Notes under the pieces: generated by a model
Databases searched by the model: none
Seen by the model: the letters and a program-made list of their open reading frames with translations, nothing else
Told to the model about the DNA's origin: nothing
Assembly (NCBI RefSeq): GCF_900455735.1
Contig: NZ_UAUI01000024.1
Span: 406,501 to 470,500 of the forward strand
Length of the DNA: 64,000 bases
Reading direction: 5' to 3'
Source: Rhodococcus wratislaviensis
GTDB taxonomy: Bacteria > Actinomycetota > Actinomycetes > Mycobacteriales > Mycobacteriaceae
Made by a program: the position numbers and the translations under genes
In this document: positions 37,108 to 48,317 of the stretch, piece by piece
Numbering within the stretch: the stretch's first letter is position 1
How the letters are laid out: each line of letters begins with the position of its first letter

Positions 37108-39147
37108 GTGAACGCCACGAGCACCATCGCCGAACTGATCGCACGGTCCAACAGACTGGGCGCCGACGCTCGGAACACCAACTACGCGGGCGGGAACACC
37201 TCCGCCAAGGGCACCGACGTCGACCCCGTGACCGGCGCCGAGGTGGAACTGGTCTGGGTGAAGGGCTCCGGCGGAGACCTCGGCACGCTGAAGCCCGCCG
37301 GTCTCGCCGCGCTGCGCCTCGACCGGGTCCGCGCCCTGACCGACGTCTACCCGGGCCTCGACGCCGAGGACGACATGGTCGCCGCGTTCGACTACTGCCT
37401 GCACGGCAAGGGCGGCGCCGCACCGTCGATCGACACCGCCATGCACGGTCTGGTGAACGCGCCGCACGTCGACCACCTGCACCCCGATTCCGGCATCGCG
37501 TTCGCGACCGCCGCGGACGGTGAGGAACTGACCCGCAAGTGCTTCGGCGACCGCGTGGTGTGGGTGCCGTGGCGCCGCCCCGGTTTCCAGTTGGGCCTCG
37601 ACATCGCGGCCATCGCGGAGGCGAACCCGCAGGCGATCGGCTGCATCCTGGGCGGTCACGGCATCACGGCGTGGGGGTCGACGAGCGAGGAGTGCGAGCA
37701 GCGTTCGCTCGAGATCATCCGCACCGCCGAACAGTTCATCGCCGACAACGGCCGCGAGGAGCCGTTCGGCCCCGCGATCGCGGGCTACGAGGCACTGCCC
37801 GCCGAGGAGCGCCGCCGCCGCGCCGCCGCACTGTTCCCGCTGCTGCGTGGACTGGCCTCCACTGATCGCCCGCAGGTGGGGCACTTCACCGACAGTGAGG
37901 AGGTGCTGAACTTCCTTGCGGCACAGGAGCATCCGCGTCTCGCGGCGCTGGGCACGTCGTGCCCGGATCACTTCCTCCGCACCAAGGTCCGGCCGATGGT
38001 CCTCGACCTGCCGCCGACCGCGTCGCTCGAAGACGTCACCGCGCGACTGCGTGAACTGCACACGTCCTACCGCGAGGACTACGCCCGGTACTACACCGAG
38101 TACGCGGAACCGGACAGCCCGGCGATGCGCGGCGCCGACCCGGCCATCGTCCTGGTCCCCGGCGTCGGGATGTTCTCGTTCGGCGCGAACAAGCAGACCG
38201 CGCGGGTGGCCGGCGAGTTCTACGTCAACGCGATCAACGTGATGCGCGGCGCCGAGGCCATCTCCACGTACCAGCCGATCGACGAGCGGGAGAAGTTCCG
38301 CATCGAGTACTGGGCCCTCGAGGAGGCGAAGCTGGCTCGCATGCCGAAGCCGGCACCGCTCGCCACCCGCGTCGCCCTGGTCACCGGTTCGGCGTCGGGA
38401 ATCGGCAAGGCGATCGCACAGCGCCTCGCCGCGGAGGGGGCGTGCGTCGTCATCGCCGACCTCGACCAGGCGAAAGCGGCCGAGGCCGCCGCCGAGATCG
38501 GTGGCAGCGACGTCGCCGTCGGCGTGGCAGCGGACGTGACCAGCGCCGACCAGGTCGCCGCGGCGTTCGAGTCCGCGGTCCTGGCGTTCGGCGGAGTCGA
38601 TCTCGTCGTCAACAATGCCGGATTGTCCATCTCCAAGCCGCTGCTCGAGACCACCGAGAAGGATTGGGACCTGCAGCACGACGTGATGGCGAAGGGCTCG
38701 TTCCTGGTGTCGCGGGAGGCGGCGCGGGTGATGACCGCCCAGGCGATGGGCGGCGACATCGTCTACATCTCCTCGAAGAACTCGGTGTTCGCCGGCCCCA
38801 ACAACATCGCGTACTCGGCGACGAAGGCCGACCAGGCGCATCAGGTGCGTCTGCTCGCGGCGGAACTCGGCGAGTACGGCATCCGCGTCAACGGCATCAA
38901 CCCGGACGGCGTGGTGCGGGGTTCGGGCATCTTCGCCGGCGGCTGGGGTGCCAAGCGGGCCGCCGTGTACGGCGTCGAGGAGGAGAAGCTGGGCGAGTAC
39001 TACGCACAGCGCACCCTGCTCAAGCGAGAGGTGCTGCCCGAACATGTCGCCAACGCGGTGTTCGCGCTCACCGGCGGCGACCTCACACACACGACCGGAC
39101 TGCACATCCCGGTGGATGCCGGTGTCGCTGCGGCGTTCCTGCGCTGA
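37108..39147 (+). CDS. rhaEW: Bifunctional rhamnulose-1-phosphate aldolase / short-chain dehydrogenase
   Basis: 679 aa from GTG 37108 with SD GAGGGAGAA. N-terminal class II aldolase domain (~1-415): NTNYAGGNTSAKGTD, DHLHPDSGIAFA (zinc His pair) and GGHGITAWG. C-terminal SDR domain (~420-679): TGSASGIGKA near 426, NNAGLS, and YSATKADQ near 569 with the catalytic Tyr-Lys. Cleaves L-rhamnulose-1-P to dihydroxyacetone-P and L-lactaldehyde and oxidises the aldehyde within one polypeptide, as in Bacillus RhaEW. An in-frame extension upstream overlaps the previous gene and is not used. Confidence 0.92.
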   Translation: MNATSTIAELIARSNRLGADARNTNYAGGNTSAKGTDVDPVTGAEVELVWVKGSGGDLGTLKPAGLAALRLDRVRALTDVYPGLDAEDDMVAAFDYCLHGKGGAAPSIDTAMHGLVNAPHVDHLHPDSGIAFATAADGEELTRKCFGDRVVWVPWRRPGFQLGLDIAAIAEANPQAIGCILGGHGITAWGSTSEECEQRSLEIIRTAEQFIADNGREEPFGPAIAGYEALPAEERRRRAAALFPLLRGLASTDRPQVGHFTDSEEVLNFLAAQEHPRLAALGTSCPDHFLRTKVRPMVLDLPPTASLEDVTARLRELHTSYREDYARYYTEYAEPDSPAMRGADPAIVLVPGVGMFSFGANKQTARVAGEFYVNAINVMRGAEAISTYQPIDEREKFRIEYWALEEAKLARMPKPAPLATRVALVTGSASGIGKAIAQRLAAEGACVVIADLDQAKAAEAAAEIGGSDVAVGVAADVTSADQVAAAFESAVLAFGGVDLVVNNAGLSISKPLLETTEKDWDLQHDVMAKGSFLVSREAARVMTAQAMGGDIVYISSKNSVFAGPNNIAYSATKADQAHQVRLLAAELGEYGIRVNGINPDGVVRGSGIFAGGWGAKRAAVYGVEEEKLGEYYAQRTLLKREVLPEHVANAVFALTGGDLTHTTGLHIPVDAGVAAAFLR

Positions 39148-40604
39148 TGGACGCGTTCGCGGCGATCGACCTGGGCGCGTCCAGCGGGCGGGTGATGCTG
39201 GGCCGCGTCGCCGACGGTGTGATCACCCTCGACGAGGTCGCGCGCTTCCCCAACCGCCCGGTGCGGCTGGGCGGATCGTTGCACTGGGATCTGGCCGGCC
39301 TCTACCGGGGTGTGCTGGACGGGCTGCGGGCCGCGGCAACGGAGGCCGAGGCCCGCGGTGACGTCCTCGTGTCGATCGGCATCGACACGTGGGCGGTGGA
39401 TTACGGGCTCCTCGGCGGCGACGGTTCCCTCCTCGGGATGCCGTACCACTACCGCGACCAGCGGACGTGGGGAGTCGCGGCCGATGTGCGATCGTCGATA
39501 CCGGACCGGGAGTTGTTCGAGCGCAACGGCATCGCGCAGCTGCCGTTCAACACGGTGTACCAGCTGCTGGCCGAGCGGGAGAGCGGCGCGCAGCGGCTCG
39601 ACGTCGCTGAGCAGATGCTGATGATCCCCGACCTTCTGGCCTACTGGCTCAGCGGGGTGCGCGTCGGCGAGGTGACCAACGCGTCCACCACCGGTCTGCT
39701 CGATCCGGTGAGCCGCGACTGGGACCGGGCGCTGGTCACCCGGCTCGGCCTCGACGACCGCGTGCTGCCACCGTTGGCGGAGCCCGGTGCGGCGATCGGA
39801 CCCGTCCGGCCCGACGTCGCCGAAGAGATCGGGGCGCCGGACCGCCCCCCGACGGTGGTGGCCGTCGGCAGCCACGACACGGCGTCCGCCGTCGTCGCGG
39901 TCCCCGCCGTGAGCACGCGGTTCGCGTACATCGCGTCGGGGACGTGGTCGCTGGTGGGAACGGAACTGCCGGGTCCCGTCAGGACCGAGGACGTGCAGGG
40001 GGCGGGGTTCACCAACGAGGCCGGCGTCGACGGCACCACCCGGTTGCTGCGGAACGTGATGGGCATGTGGCTGGTGCAGGAGTCGATGCGGCAGTGGCAG
40101 GCCGACGGGCTCGAGGTGTCGTTGCCGGAACTGCTGGAGGACGCCGAAGCGCTGACCGACCTCGGCTCCGTCGTCGACCCGGACCTGCCGGTGTTCCTGC
40201 CGCCGGGCGACATGCCTGCCCGCATCGCCGCCGAATGCGCCCGGACGGGTCAGCGCGTGCCGGACGGTCCGGCCGAGGTGATCCGGTGTGTCATGGACAG
40301 TCTCGCGGACGCGTACCGGCGGTCGGTGCAGTCGCTCGTCGAACTCACCGGCACACCGATCGACGTGGTGCACGTCGTCGGCGGCGGATCCCAGAACGCC
40401 CTGCTGTGCCAGCTGACGGCGGATGCCACCGGGCTGCCCGTCGTCGCCGGACCCGTCGAGGGTTCCGCCCTCGGCAACGTCCTGGTGCAGGCGCGCGCGG
40501 CCGGTGTGCTGTCCGGTGGCCTCGCCGAACTGCGTGCGGTCGTGTCGAATTCGTTCACCCTGCGCGAGTTCGCGCCGTCGGCGGCGTCGCTGTCCCGGGC
40601 CTAG
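39147..40604 (+). CDS. rhaB: L-rhamnulokinase
   Basis: 485 aa FGGY-family kinase: N-terminal phosphate loop AAIDLGASSGRVMLG, sugar-site GIDTWAVDYGLL, VGSHDTASAVVAVP, IASGTWSLVG, and C-terminal ATP-site VHVVGGGSQNALLCQ. The SGR in the first loop and the GTWSL block are characteristic of rhamnulokinases. Start overlaps the preceding stop by one base (TGATG). Last gene of the operon; convergent with the enoyl-CoA hydratase, only six bases between stops. Confidence 0.93.
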   Translation: MDAFAAIDLGASSGRVMLGRVADGVITLDEVARFPNRPVRLGGSLHWDLAGLYRGVLDGLRAAATEAEARGDVLVSIGIDTWAVDYGLLGGDGSLLGMPYHYRDQRTWGVAADVRSSIPDRELFERNGIAQLPFNTVYQLLAERESGAQRLDVAEQMLMIPDLLAYWLSGVRVGEVTNASTTGLLDPVSRDWDRALVTRLGLDDRVLPPLAEPGAAIGPVRPDVAEEIGAPDRPPTVVAVGSHDTASAVVAVPAVSTRFAYIASGTWSLVGTELPGPVRTEDVQGAGFTNEAGVDGTTRLLRNVMGMWLVQESMRQWQADGLEVSLPELLEDAEALTDLGSVVDPDLPVFLPPGDMPARIAAECARTGQRVPDGPAEVIRCVMDSLADAYRRSVQSLVELTGTPIDVVHVVGGGSQNALLCQLTADATGLPVVAGPVEGSALGNVLVQARAAGVLSGGLAELRAVVSNSFTLREFAPSAASLSRA

Positions 40605-40610
40605 GGAGCT

Positions 40611-41420
40611 CTAACGCCGGTCCCGGAACTGCGGTTCGCGCTTGTCCTTCCGCGCCGCGGTGGCCTCCTCGAAGTTGTCGGTCAGCAGCCGCACCAGCAG
40701 CTGTCCGAGCCCCTCCTGGTGAATGTGGGCTTCGAGGGAGGCGGCGTCGAGGCCGGACCACAGCGTGCGCTTCGTCAGTTCCAGGCCCGGCCGGGAGAAC
40801 CGCGACATGCGCTCGGCGAGGTCGAAGCACTCGTCAAGGAGGTCCTCGCCGGGCACGCACCGCGACACGAGCCCGATCCGCTCGGCCTCGTCGGCGTGCA
40901 CGTCCCGCCCGGACAGCATGATCTCGAACGCCCGGGACGAACCGATCGCCCGCGGCAGCAGGTAGCTCAGGCCCAGCTCGCTCGCGGTCAGTCCGTTGTT
41001 GATGCCCGCCGCCCGGAAGTAGGCGTCCTCCGCCGCGATCCGGATGTCGGAGGCGAGCGCCAGGCACAGGCCGCCTCCGATGGCCGCCCCGTTGACGGCG
41101 CTGATCACCGGCTGGTGCATCCGGCGCAGCGAGAGCACCACGTTGTCGAGCATCTCCATGGCCCGCAGGGCGACGGTCGGCGGGGTGAGGCCGTCGACGT
41201 GGGGGAGCGTGCCCGCGGACCGCTGGTCGGCACCGGAGCAGAAGCCGCGGCCCGCGCCGGTGATCACCACCGCGCGCACCGAGTTGTCGTTGCTGATCTC
41301 CTCCAGCGCGTCGCGGAACGGGATCATCACGTCGAACGCCATCGCATTCATGCGTTCCGGACGGTTCAGCGTCACCAGGGCGATGCCCGGCCGGGGGTGG
41401 TCGACGACGACGAAGTTCAC
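40611..41420 (-). CDS. Enoyl-CoA hydratase/isomerase, putatively KstR-controlled
   Basis: 269 aa crotonase. Oxyanion-hole segments ITGAGRGFCSGADQ and VNGAAIGGGLCLALASDIR; the downstream acid positions are in INNGLTASELGLS, where one Glu is present but the second catalytic position of classical hydratases (Glu in the GIPPGAGGT-type loop) is not obvious, so isomerase or other crotonase chemistry is possible. GTG start with -10 TAGTAT seven bases upstream and a KstR-type palindrome on top of it, which suggests a role in sterol or side-chain degradation (inference). Unrelated to its rhamnose neighbours. Confidence 0.85.
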   Translation of the reverse strand: MNFVVVDHPRPGIALVTLNRPERMNAMAFDVMIPFRDALEEISNDNSVRAVVITGAGRGFCSGADQRSAGTLPHVDGLTPPTVALRAMEMLDNVVLSLRRMHQPVISAVNGAAIGGGLCLALASDIRIAAEDAYFRAAGINNGLTASELGLSYLLPRAIGSSRAFEIMLSGRDVHADEAERIGLVSRCVPGEDLLDECFDLAERMSRFSRPGLELTKRTLWSGLDAASLEAHIHQEGLGQLLVRLLTDNFEEATAARKDKREPQFRDRR

Positions 41421-41427
41421 GTCCTCG

Positions 41428-41445
41428 ATACTAGAACACGTTTCA
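41428..41445 (-). promoter_or_regulatory. KstR-like operator overlapping a leaderless -10 box
   Basis: TAGAACACGTTTCA (41432-41445) matches the published KstR motif TNNAACNNGTTNNA at every fixed position. It overlaps the minus-strand -10 TAGTAT (41428-41433), which ends seven bases before the GTG at 41420. Bound repressor would cover the -10. Confidence 0.65.
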
Positions 41446-41949
41446 ATTCTGTGGATCGATTTGCGGTCGCGGACGCCCGGGGGCGACCGTGCGCGCGAGG
41501 ATGCCGAGCGTCGCGCGCAACGCGTTCTCGGAAATCACCGGGAAGATCCCGGCCTCGCGCCAGAACGGGTCGATGGACGACCAGTCGTAGAACGACGTCA
41601 CCATCGTTCCCTCGTCGATCGGCTCGAGCCGGTAGCCGTACACGTGCCCGATCTGCGGCCGGATCTGACCGAGGACCTTCCAGGAGATCTCCCGGTCGGG
41701 CACGAACGTCTCGATCGTCACCGTCACGTCGTAGAGACCGAGGTCGAAGTCGTTCAACGCGTCGCGGTCCATGTGCACGACGAACGTGTCGCCCGCCGCC
41801 GTGACGCGGTCGCCTTCCGCGGACATCAGCATCCCGGAGCTGTCGATCGCCACGTGTCCCTCGGGGTCGCAGAGGAGGCCGAAGATCGTCGCAGGGTCCG
41901 CGGCGACGGCCCGCCGGACCTCCAGCCGCTCGCTGATGTCAGTCGTCAT
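41443..41949 (-). CDS. SRPBCC (START/polyketide cyclase-like) protein
   Basis: 168 aa helix-grip fold: ERLEVRRAVAADPATIFGLL with the typical entry helix, VTIETFVPDREISWKVLGQI, GYRLEPIDEGTMVTSFYDWS, and a C-terminal helix (ISENALRATLGILAR). Family members bind hydrophobic ligands or act as cyclases; no specific role recognised. Downstream of rmlC on the same strand but separated by a strong stem-loop. Its stop overlaps the KstR-like site of the next gene. Confidence 0.75.
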   Translation of the reverse strand: MTTDISERLEVRRAVAADPATIFGLLCDPEGHVAIDSSGMLMSAEGDRVTAAGDTFVVHMDRDALNDFDLGLYDVTVTIETFVPDREISWKVLGQIRPQIGHVYGYRLEPIDEGTMVTSFYDWSSIDPFWREAGIFPVISENALRATLGILARTVAPGRPRPQIDPQN

Positions 41950-41964
41950 GTTCGCATCCTGCCA

Positions 41965-42016
41965 CCCCATGTGAGTGCCATCGTGTGCTCGGGGACGCGA
42001 TGCCACTCACATGGGG
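41965..42016 (-). terminator. Long stem-loop ending rmlC
   Basis: Arms 41965-41983 and 41998-42016 pair at 18 of 19 positions (one C/C mismatch), loop of 14 bases. The rmlC stop codon lies inside one arm. Very stable, no U-tract; also 16 bases upstream of the SRPBCC start. Confidence 0.7.
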
Positions 42017-42594
42017 AAGGTGGGCAGCACCCCGGCGTCCATGGCCTGCTTCAGAGACGGCGCGGCCGAATCCTTCTCGGACAGCTGGAACGTCAGCGGG
42101 CTGCCGTCCCGGCCCACCGTGGGCCAGTCGATTCCCAGTTCGGGATCGAGTGGATGGAGGTCGTGGTCGAGGGCCGGGGTGTACTCGATCGAGCACAGGT
42201 ACATCACGGTCGACGCGTCCTCGAGGGACAGGATCGCATGGCCGACGCCGGCCGGAAGGTAGACGGCGCGGCGGTCGGCGTCGTCGATGAGCACCGAATC
42301 CCACTGCCCGAACATCGGCGACCCGACCCGCAGGTCGACGATGACGTCGAGGAACGCACCCTTGACACAGGTGACGTATTTCGCCTGCCCGGGCGGGTTG
42401 TCGGTGAAATGGATGCCGCGCAGGACGCCGGCGGCGGACACCGAGCAGTTGGCCTGCGCGAGTTCGAGGCTGTGCCCGACGGCGGCCTCGAACTCCGAGC
42501 CCTTGAACCATTCGAGGAACACGCCGCGGTCGTCGCCGAACTGCCGCGGAGTGATCTCCCAGGCGCCCGGAACCTTCAGTTCCCGATATTCCAC
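42007..42594 (-). CDS. rmlC: dTDP-4-dehydrorhamnose 3,5-epimerase
   Basis: 195 aa cupin-fold epimerase: FGDDRGVFLEWFKGSEF, RGIHFTDNPPGQAKYVTCV with the catalytic His, and VYLPAGVGHAILSLED. Third step of dTDP-L-rhamnose synthesis, needed for the linker between peptidoglycan and arabinogalactan. GTG start one base after the rmlA stop; the longer frame would overlap rmlA. rmlD is not in the window. Confidence 0.95.
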   Translation of the reverse strand: MEYRELKVPGAWEITPRQFGDDRGVFLEWFKGSEFEAAVGHSLELAQANCSVSAAGVLRGIHFTDNPPGQAKYVTCVKGAFLDVIVDLRVGSPMFGQWDSVLIDDADRRAVYLPAGVGHAILSLEDASTVMYLCSIEYTPALDHDLHPLDPELGIDWPTVGRDGSPLTFQLSEKDSAAPSLKQAMDAGVLPTFPM

Positions 42595-42595
42595 G

Positions 42596-45320
<2,725 letters not shown>

Positions 45321-45330
45321 CGCGGTCTCC

Positions 45331-46314
45331 TCAGGACGGCTGCGGTACCCGCGAATCCTCGTGGACGAGGGCGTTGCGCAGCGAACGCGAACCGGCGATC
45401 GCGGCGACGAAGCCGGCGAGCACCTCGCACAGCGTGAACACCAGGCGTGACGCGAGAGCCAGCCCGAGCGCGACCCCGCTGTCCATGAACGGGGACAGCG
45501 CCGCGACGACGACGGCCTCGCGGACCCCGATGCCGGACGGCGCGACGACCACCAGCACACCGGCGCACATGCCGAGGGCGATCGCGCCGATGCACTGCAC
45601 CAGGGTGCCCGCCTCGAATCCCGCCGAGCTCGACGCGAGGAACCAGAGATGCACGCCGTAGAGGACCCAGCTGACGGCGCACCAGCCGAGGGCCCGCCCG
45701 ATCTTGTGCATGGTCAGTTGCCGCTGCAGCGGGGCGCGCCGCAGGATCCGCAGGGCCAGGTTCACCAGCCGGGTGAGGACCGGTGGATAGCAGCAGACGA
45801 GAGCGATCGGGACGAGAACGATCACCGCGACCGCCGCGACCGTGCTGATGTGGAACAGGGCCGGCAGCGCCAGCAGCCCGACGACCAGCGCCGATGTGAT
45901 GCTCAGCCCGACGGTGACGAGGACGGCGACGAATCCGTTGGCCCGCGACACCCCGGCCCGGCGCACGAGCTCGGTCTGGAGGACGAACGCCCACACGCTG
46001 CCCGGCAGATACTTGCCGAGCTGACCGACCAGGTAGCAGCGGGCGGCGTCGAAGGCGGGAATCGGGTGTTCGAGGGCCCCGAGCGCGTGCTGCCACGCGC
46101 GCACCGCCGCGCCCATGCCGAGGAAGACGAATACCGCGGAGACGGCGAGCGCCCACCAGTCCAGCTGGGTGATCGTGTCCCTGACCTCGGCCCACTGCGA
46201 TTTCACGGCGAACACGATGGCGACGACGATCGCGAGGGTGACGAGGATCCGCAGCGCGTTCATCAGGACGGCGCGACCGCCACGGTCCGGGACGATCTCG
46301 GGATCGGCGTCCAC
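45331..46314 (-). CDS. LPG-synthase-TM / flippase-like integral membrane protein
   Basis: 327 aa from GTG 46314 (GAGGGG nine bases upstream); a TTG at 46377 would add 21 codons. Eight or so TM helices of the lysylphosphatidylglycerol-synthase transmembrane family (UPF0104/DUF2156-free type), with YLVGQLGKYLPGSVWAFVLQ and VVVAPSGIGVREAVVVAA, the two conserved motifs. No catalytic aminoacyl-transferase domain, so the likely role is lipid or lipid-linked-sugar movement across the membrane (inference). Follows the LpxA-like gene by 78 bases. Confidence 0.8.
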   Translation of the reverse strand: MDADPEIVPDRGGRAVLMNALRILVTLAIVVAIVFAVKSQWAEVRDTITQLDWWALAVSAVFVFLGMGAAVRAWQHALGALEHPIPAFDAARCYLVGQLGKYLPGSVWAFVLQTELVRRAGVSRANGFVAVLVTVGLSITSALVVGLLALPALFHISTVAAVAVIVLVPIALVCCYPPVLTRLVNLALRILRRAPLQRQLTMHKIGRALGWCAVSWVLYGVHLWFLASSSAGFEAGTLVQCIGAIALGMCAGVLVVVAPSGIGVREAVVVAALSPFMDSGVALGLALASRLVFTLCEVLAGFVAAIAGSRSLRNALVHEDSRVPQPS

Positions 46315-46392
46315 GAGAGCCACCCCCTCACCGGCAGTGCGCTGCGGCGGTGCAGCGTTCGTTTCCGACGATAGCAATCGGAGGGCACCGGA

Positions 46393-47112
46393 TCAGGAAA
46401 CGAGCGGTTTCGCCGCCAGTTCCCGCCACCAGGCGAACGCGTCGGCGAGTGAGTTCGGGAGTTCCGCGTCGGCGTCGAGCCGCCCCGAGGCGTACAGCGT
46501 CGCCACGGCCGCGATGTCGCGGTCGGCGATCCCGGCGCGGCTCATGCCCACCCGGTTGGTGCCGCGCAGGGCGGCGGGGTTGCCGAACACCGTGGCGAAC
46601 GGCGGAATGTCCTTGGCGACGACCGATCCCATCCCGACCATTGCACGCGCACCGATCACCCGCCGCTGATGCACCACCGCGCTCATACCGAGATTGACAC
46701 CGTCGCCGAGGGTCACGTGGCCGCCGAGAGTGCTGGACGGCGAGAGGACACAGTCTTTGCCGATCCGGACGTCGTGCTCGACGGACGTGTGGTTCATGAC
46801 GAATCCGCCGCGCCCGATGGTCGTCGGCCGCTCCGCGCCCTGCTGGACGGCGCTCATCTCCCGGATCACGGTGCCCGCGCCGATCACGACACCCTGATGC
46901 GGACTGACCTCCGTCCACGTGCGGGGATGCGTCTTCCCGATCCACTCCGGCGGCGCCCCGAGCGTCGCGTGGGCGCCGATCCAGCAGTCGTCGCCGATGT
47001 CGAGCGGGCCGGTGAGGACGGCATACGGTCCGATGCTCACCCGGTCCCCGACGGTGACGCCGTCGCCTATCACGACGGTCGGGTGGATCTCGCAGTTTTC
47101 ACCGATGGTCAT
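46393..47112 (-). CDS. LpxA-like left-handed beta-helix acyltransferase
   Basis: 239 aa built of hexapeptide repeats from the first residue (IGENCEIHPTVVIGDGVTVG). It follows LpxA rather than generic acetyltransferases: VIREMSAVQQG, VMNHTSVEHD with His113 aligning to catalytic His125 of E. coli LpxA, TLGGHVTLGD (His132) and AVVHQRRVIGA (His148-Gln149), then AKDIPPFATVFGNPA. The C-terminal helical part is short. Rhodococci have no lipid A, so the acceptor must be another nucleotide sugar. Divergent from the DegT/Gfo-Idh pair, 104 bases between starts. Acyl or acetyl donor length cannot be told by eye. Confidence 0.82.
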   Translation of the reverse strand: MTIGENCEIHPTVVIGDGVTVGDRVSIGPYAVLTGPLDIGDDCWIGAHATLGAPPEWIGKTHPRTWTEVSPHQGVVIGAGTVIREMSAVQQGAERPTTIGRGGFVMNHTSVEHDVRIGKDCVLSPSSTLGGHVTLGDGVNLGMSAVVHQRRVIGARAMVGMGSVVAKDIPPFATVFGNPAALRGTNRVGMSRAGIADRDIAAVATLYASGRLDADAELPNSLADAFAWWRELAAKPLVS

Positions 47113-47216
47113 GAAAGTTGGCGATTCCTTCCAGGAGCCGTGCAGACCGTGGGAACCTTCAAGTGGGTGCAATCTGTGAAGACGGTGTGAACGCACGTCA
47201 ATCTATCGGAGGAACC

Positions 47217-48317
47217 GTGATCGCGATCTCGAGTATCTCTTTCGGAGAGGACGTCGAGCGCGAGGTTCTCGACACCCTGCGATCCGGGATGGTCGCGCAG
47301 GGACCGAAGGTCGCGAGGTTCGAGGAGGGGTTCGCCGAACTCGTCGGCACCCGGCACGCCGTGGCCGTCAACAGTGGCACCACCGCGCTGATCGCGGCAC
47401 TGCGGGTGCTGGATCTCCGGCCGGGCGACGAGGTGCTCACCACCCCCTTCACGTTCGTGGCCACGCTCAACGCGATCCTCGACTCCGGCGCGACGGCACG
47501 ATTCGCGGACATCGGGGAGGCCGATTTCGCGCTCGACCCCGACGTCGTGGCGCAGTGCGTGAACGACCGCACCCGGGTGCTGATGCCGGTACATCTGTAC
47601 GGGCAGACCGCGGACATGGGTGCGCTGATGCCGCTGGCCGAGTCCCGGGGACTGGCCGTCGTCGAGGACGCCGCGCAGGCGCACGGTGCCACGTTCGACG
47701 GCAAGGGTGCGGGCAGTTTCGGGCTCGGCTGCTTCTCGTTCTATGCCACCAAGAATCTCACCACCGCCGAGGGCGGCATGGTCACGACGGACGACGACGC
47801 GGTGGCCGACCGGTTGCGGGTGCTGCGGAATCAGGGCATGCGACGCCGCTACGAGTACGAGATGGCGGGCCAGAATTTCCGGATGACGGATCTGCAGGCC
47901 AGTCTCGGGTTGCCGCAGCTGGGTTCCTATCTGCAACAGGTGGAGTCGCGCCGGCGCAATGCCGAGGCGCTGCGGACCGGTCTGAAGGACGTCGAAGGTC
48001 TAGTTCTGCCTTCGGAACTCGCGGGCCGCGGGCACGTGTGGCACCAGTTCACCGTGATCCTCGCACCCGATGCGCCGATCGACCGCGACACCCTCGCGCA
48101 GCGTCTGGGCGATCGGGAAGTCGGCAGCGGTGTCTACTACCCGAGAACCGTCTACGACTACGACTGCTACCGCGAGCATCCCCGGGTGATCGCGTCGCCG
48201 ACGCCCGTCGCGACATCCGTGGCCCGCCGGTGCCTGAGCATTCCCGTCCATGCCGCGCTCTCCACCGACGACGTCGACCGGATCGTCGCCGCGGTCCGCG
48301 AGGCGATGGAGGCGTGA
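47217..48317 (+). CDS. DegT/DnrJ/EryC1-family sugar aminotransferase
   Basis: 366 aa from GTG 47217, SD GGAGGAA. PLP Lys179 in FYATKNLTT, Asp151 in VVEDAAQAHGA, substrate loop EGGMVTTDD, and NFRMTDLQASLGL. Transfers an amino group to a keto sugar nucleotide; close in outline to WbpE/GnnB-type 3-aminotransferases. Coupled to the dehydrogenase by a TGATG overlap. Confidence 0.88.
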   Translation: MIAISSISFGEDVEREVLDTLRSGMVAQGPKVARFEEGFAELVGTRHAVAVNSGTTALIAALRVLDLRPGDEVLTTPFTFVATLNAILDSGATARFADIGEADFALDPDVVAQCVNDRTRVLMPVHLYGQTADMGALMPLAESRGLAVVEDAAQAHGATFDGKGAGSFGLGCFSFYATKNLTTAEGGMVTTDDDAVADRLRVLRNQGMRRRYEYEMAGQNFRMTDLQASLGLPQLGSYLQQVESRRRNAEALRTGLKDVEGLVLPSELAGRGHVWHQFTVILAPDAPIDRDTLAQRLGDREVGSGVYYPRTVYDYDCYREHPRVIASPTPVATSVARRCLSIPVHAALSTDDVDRIVAAVREAMEA

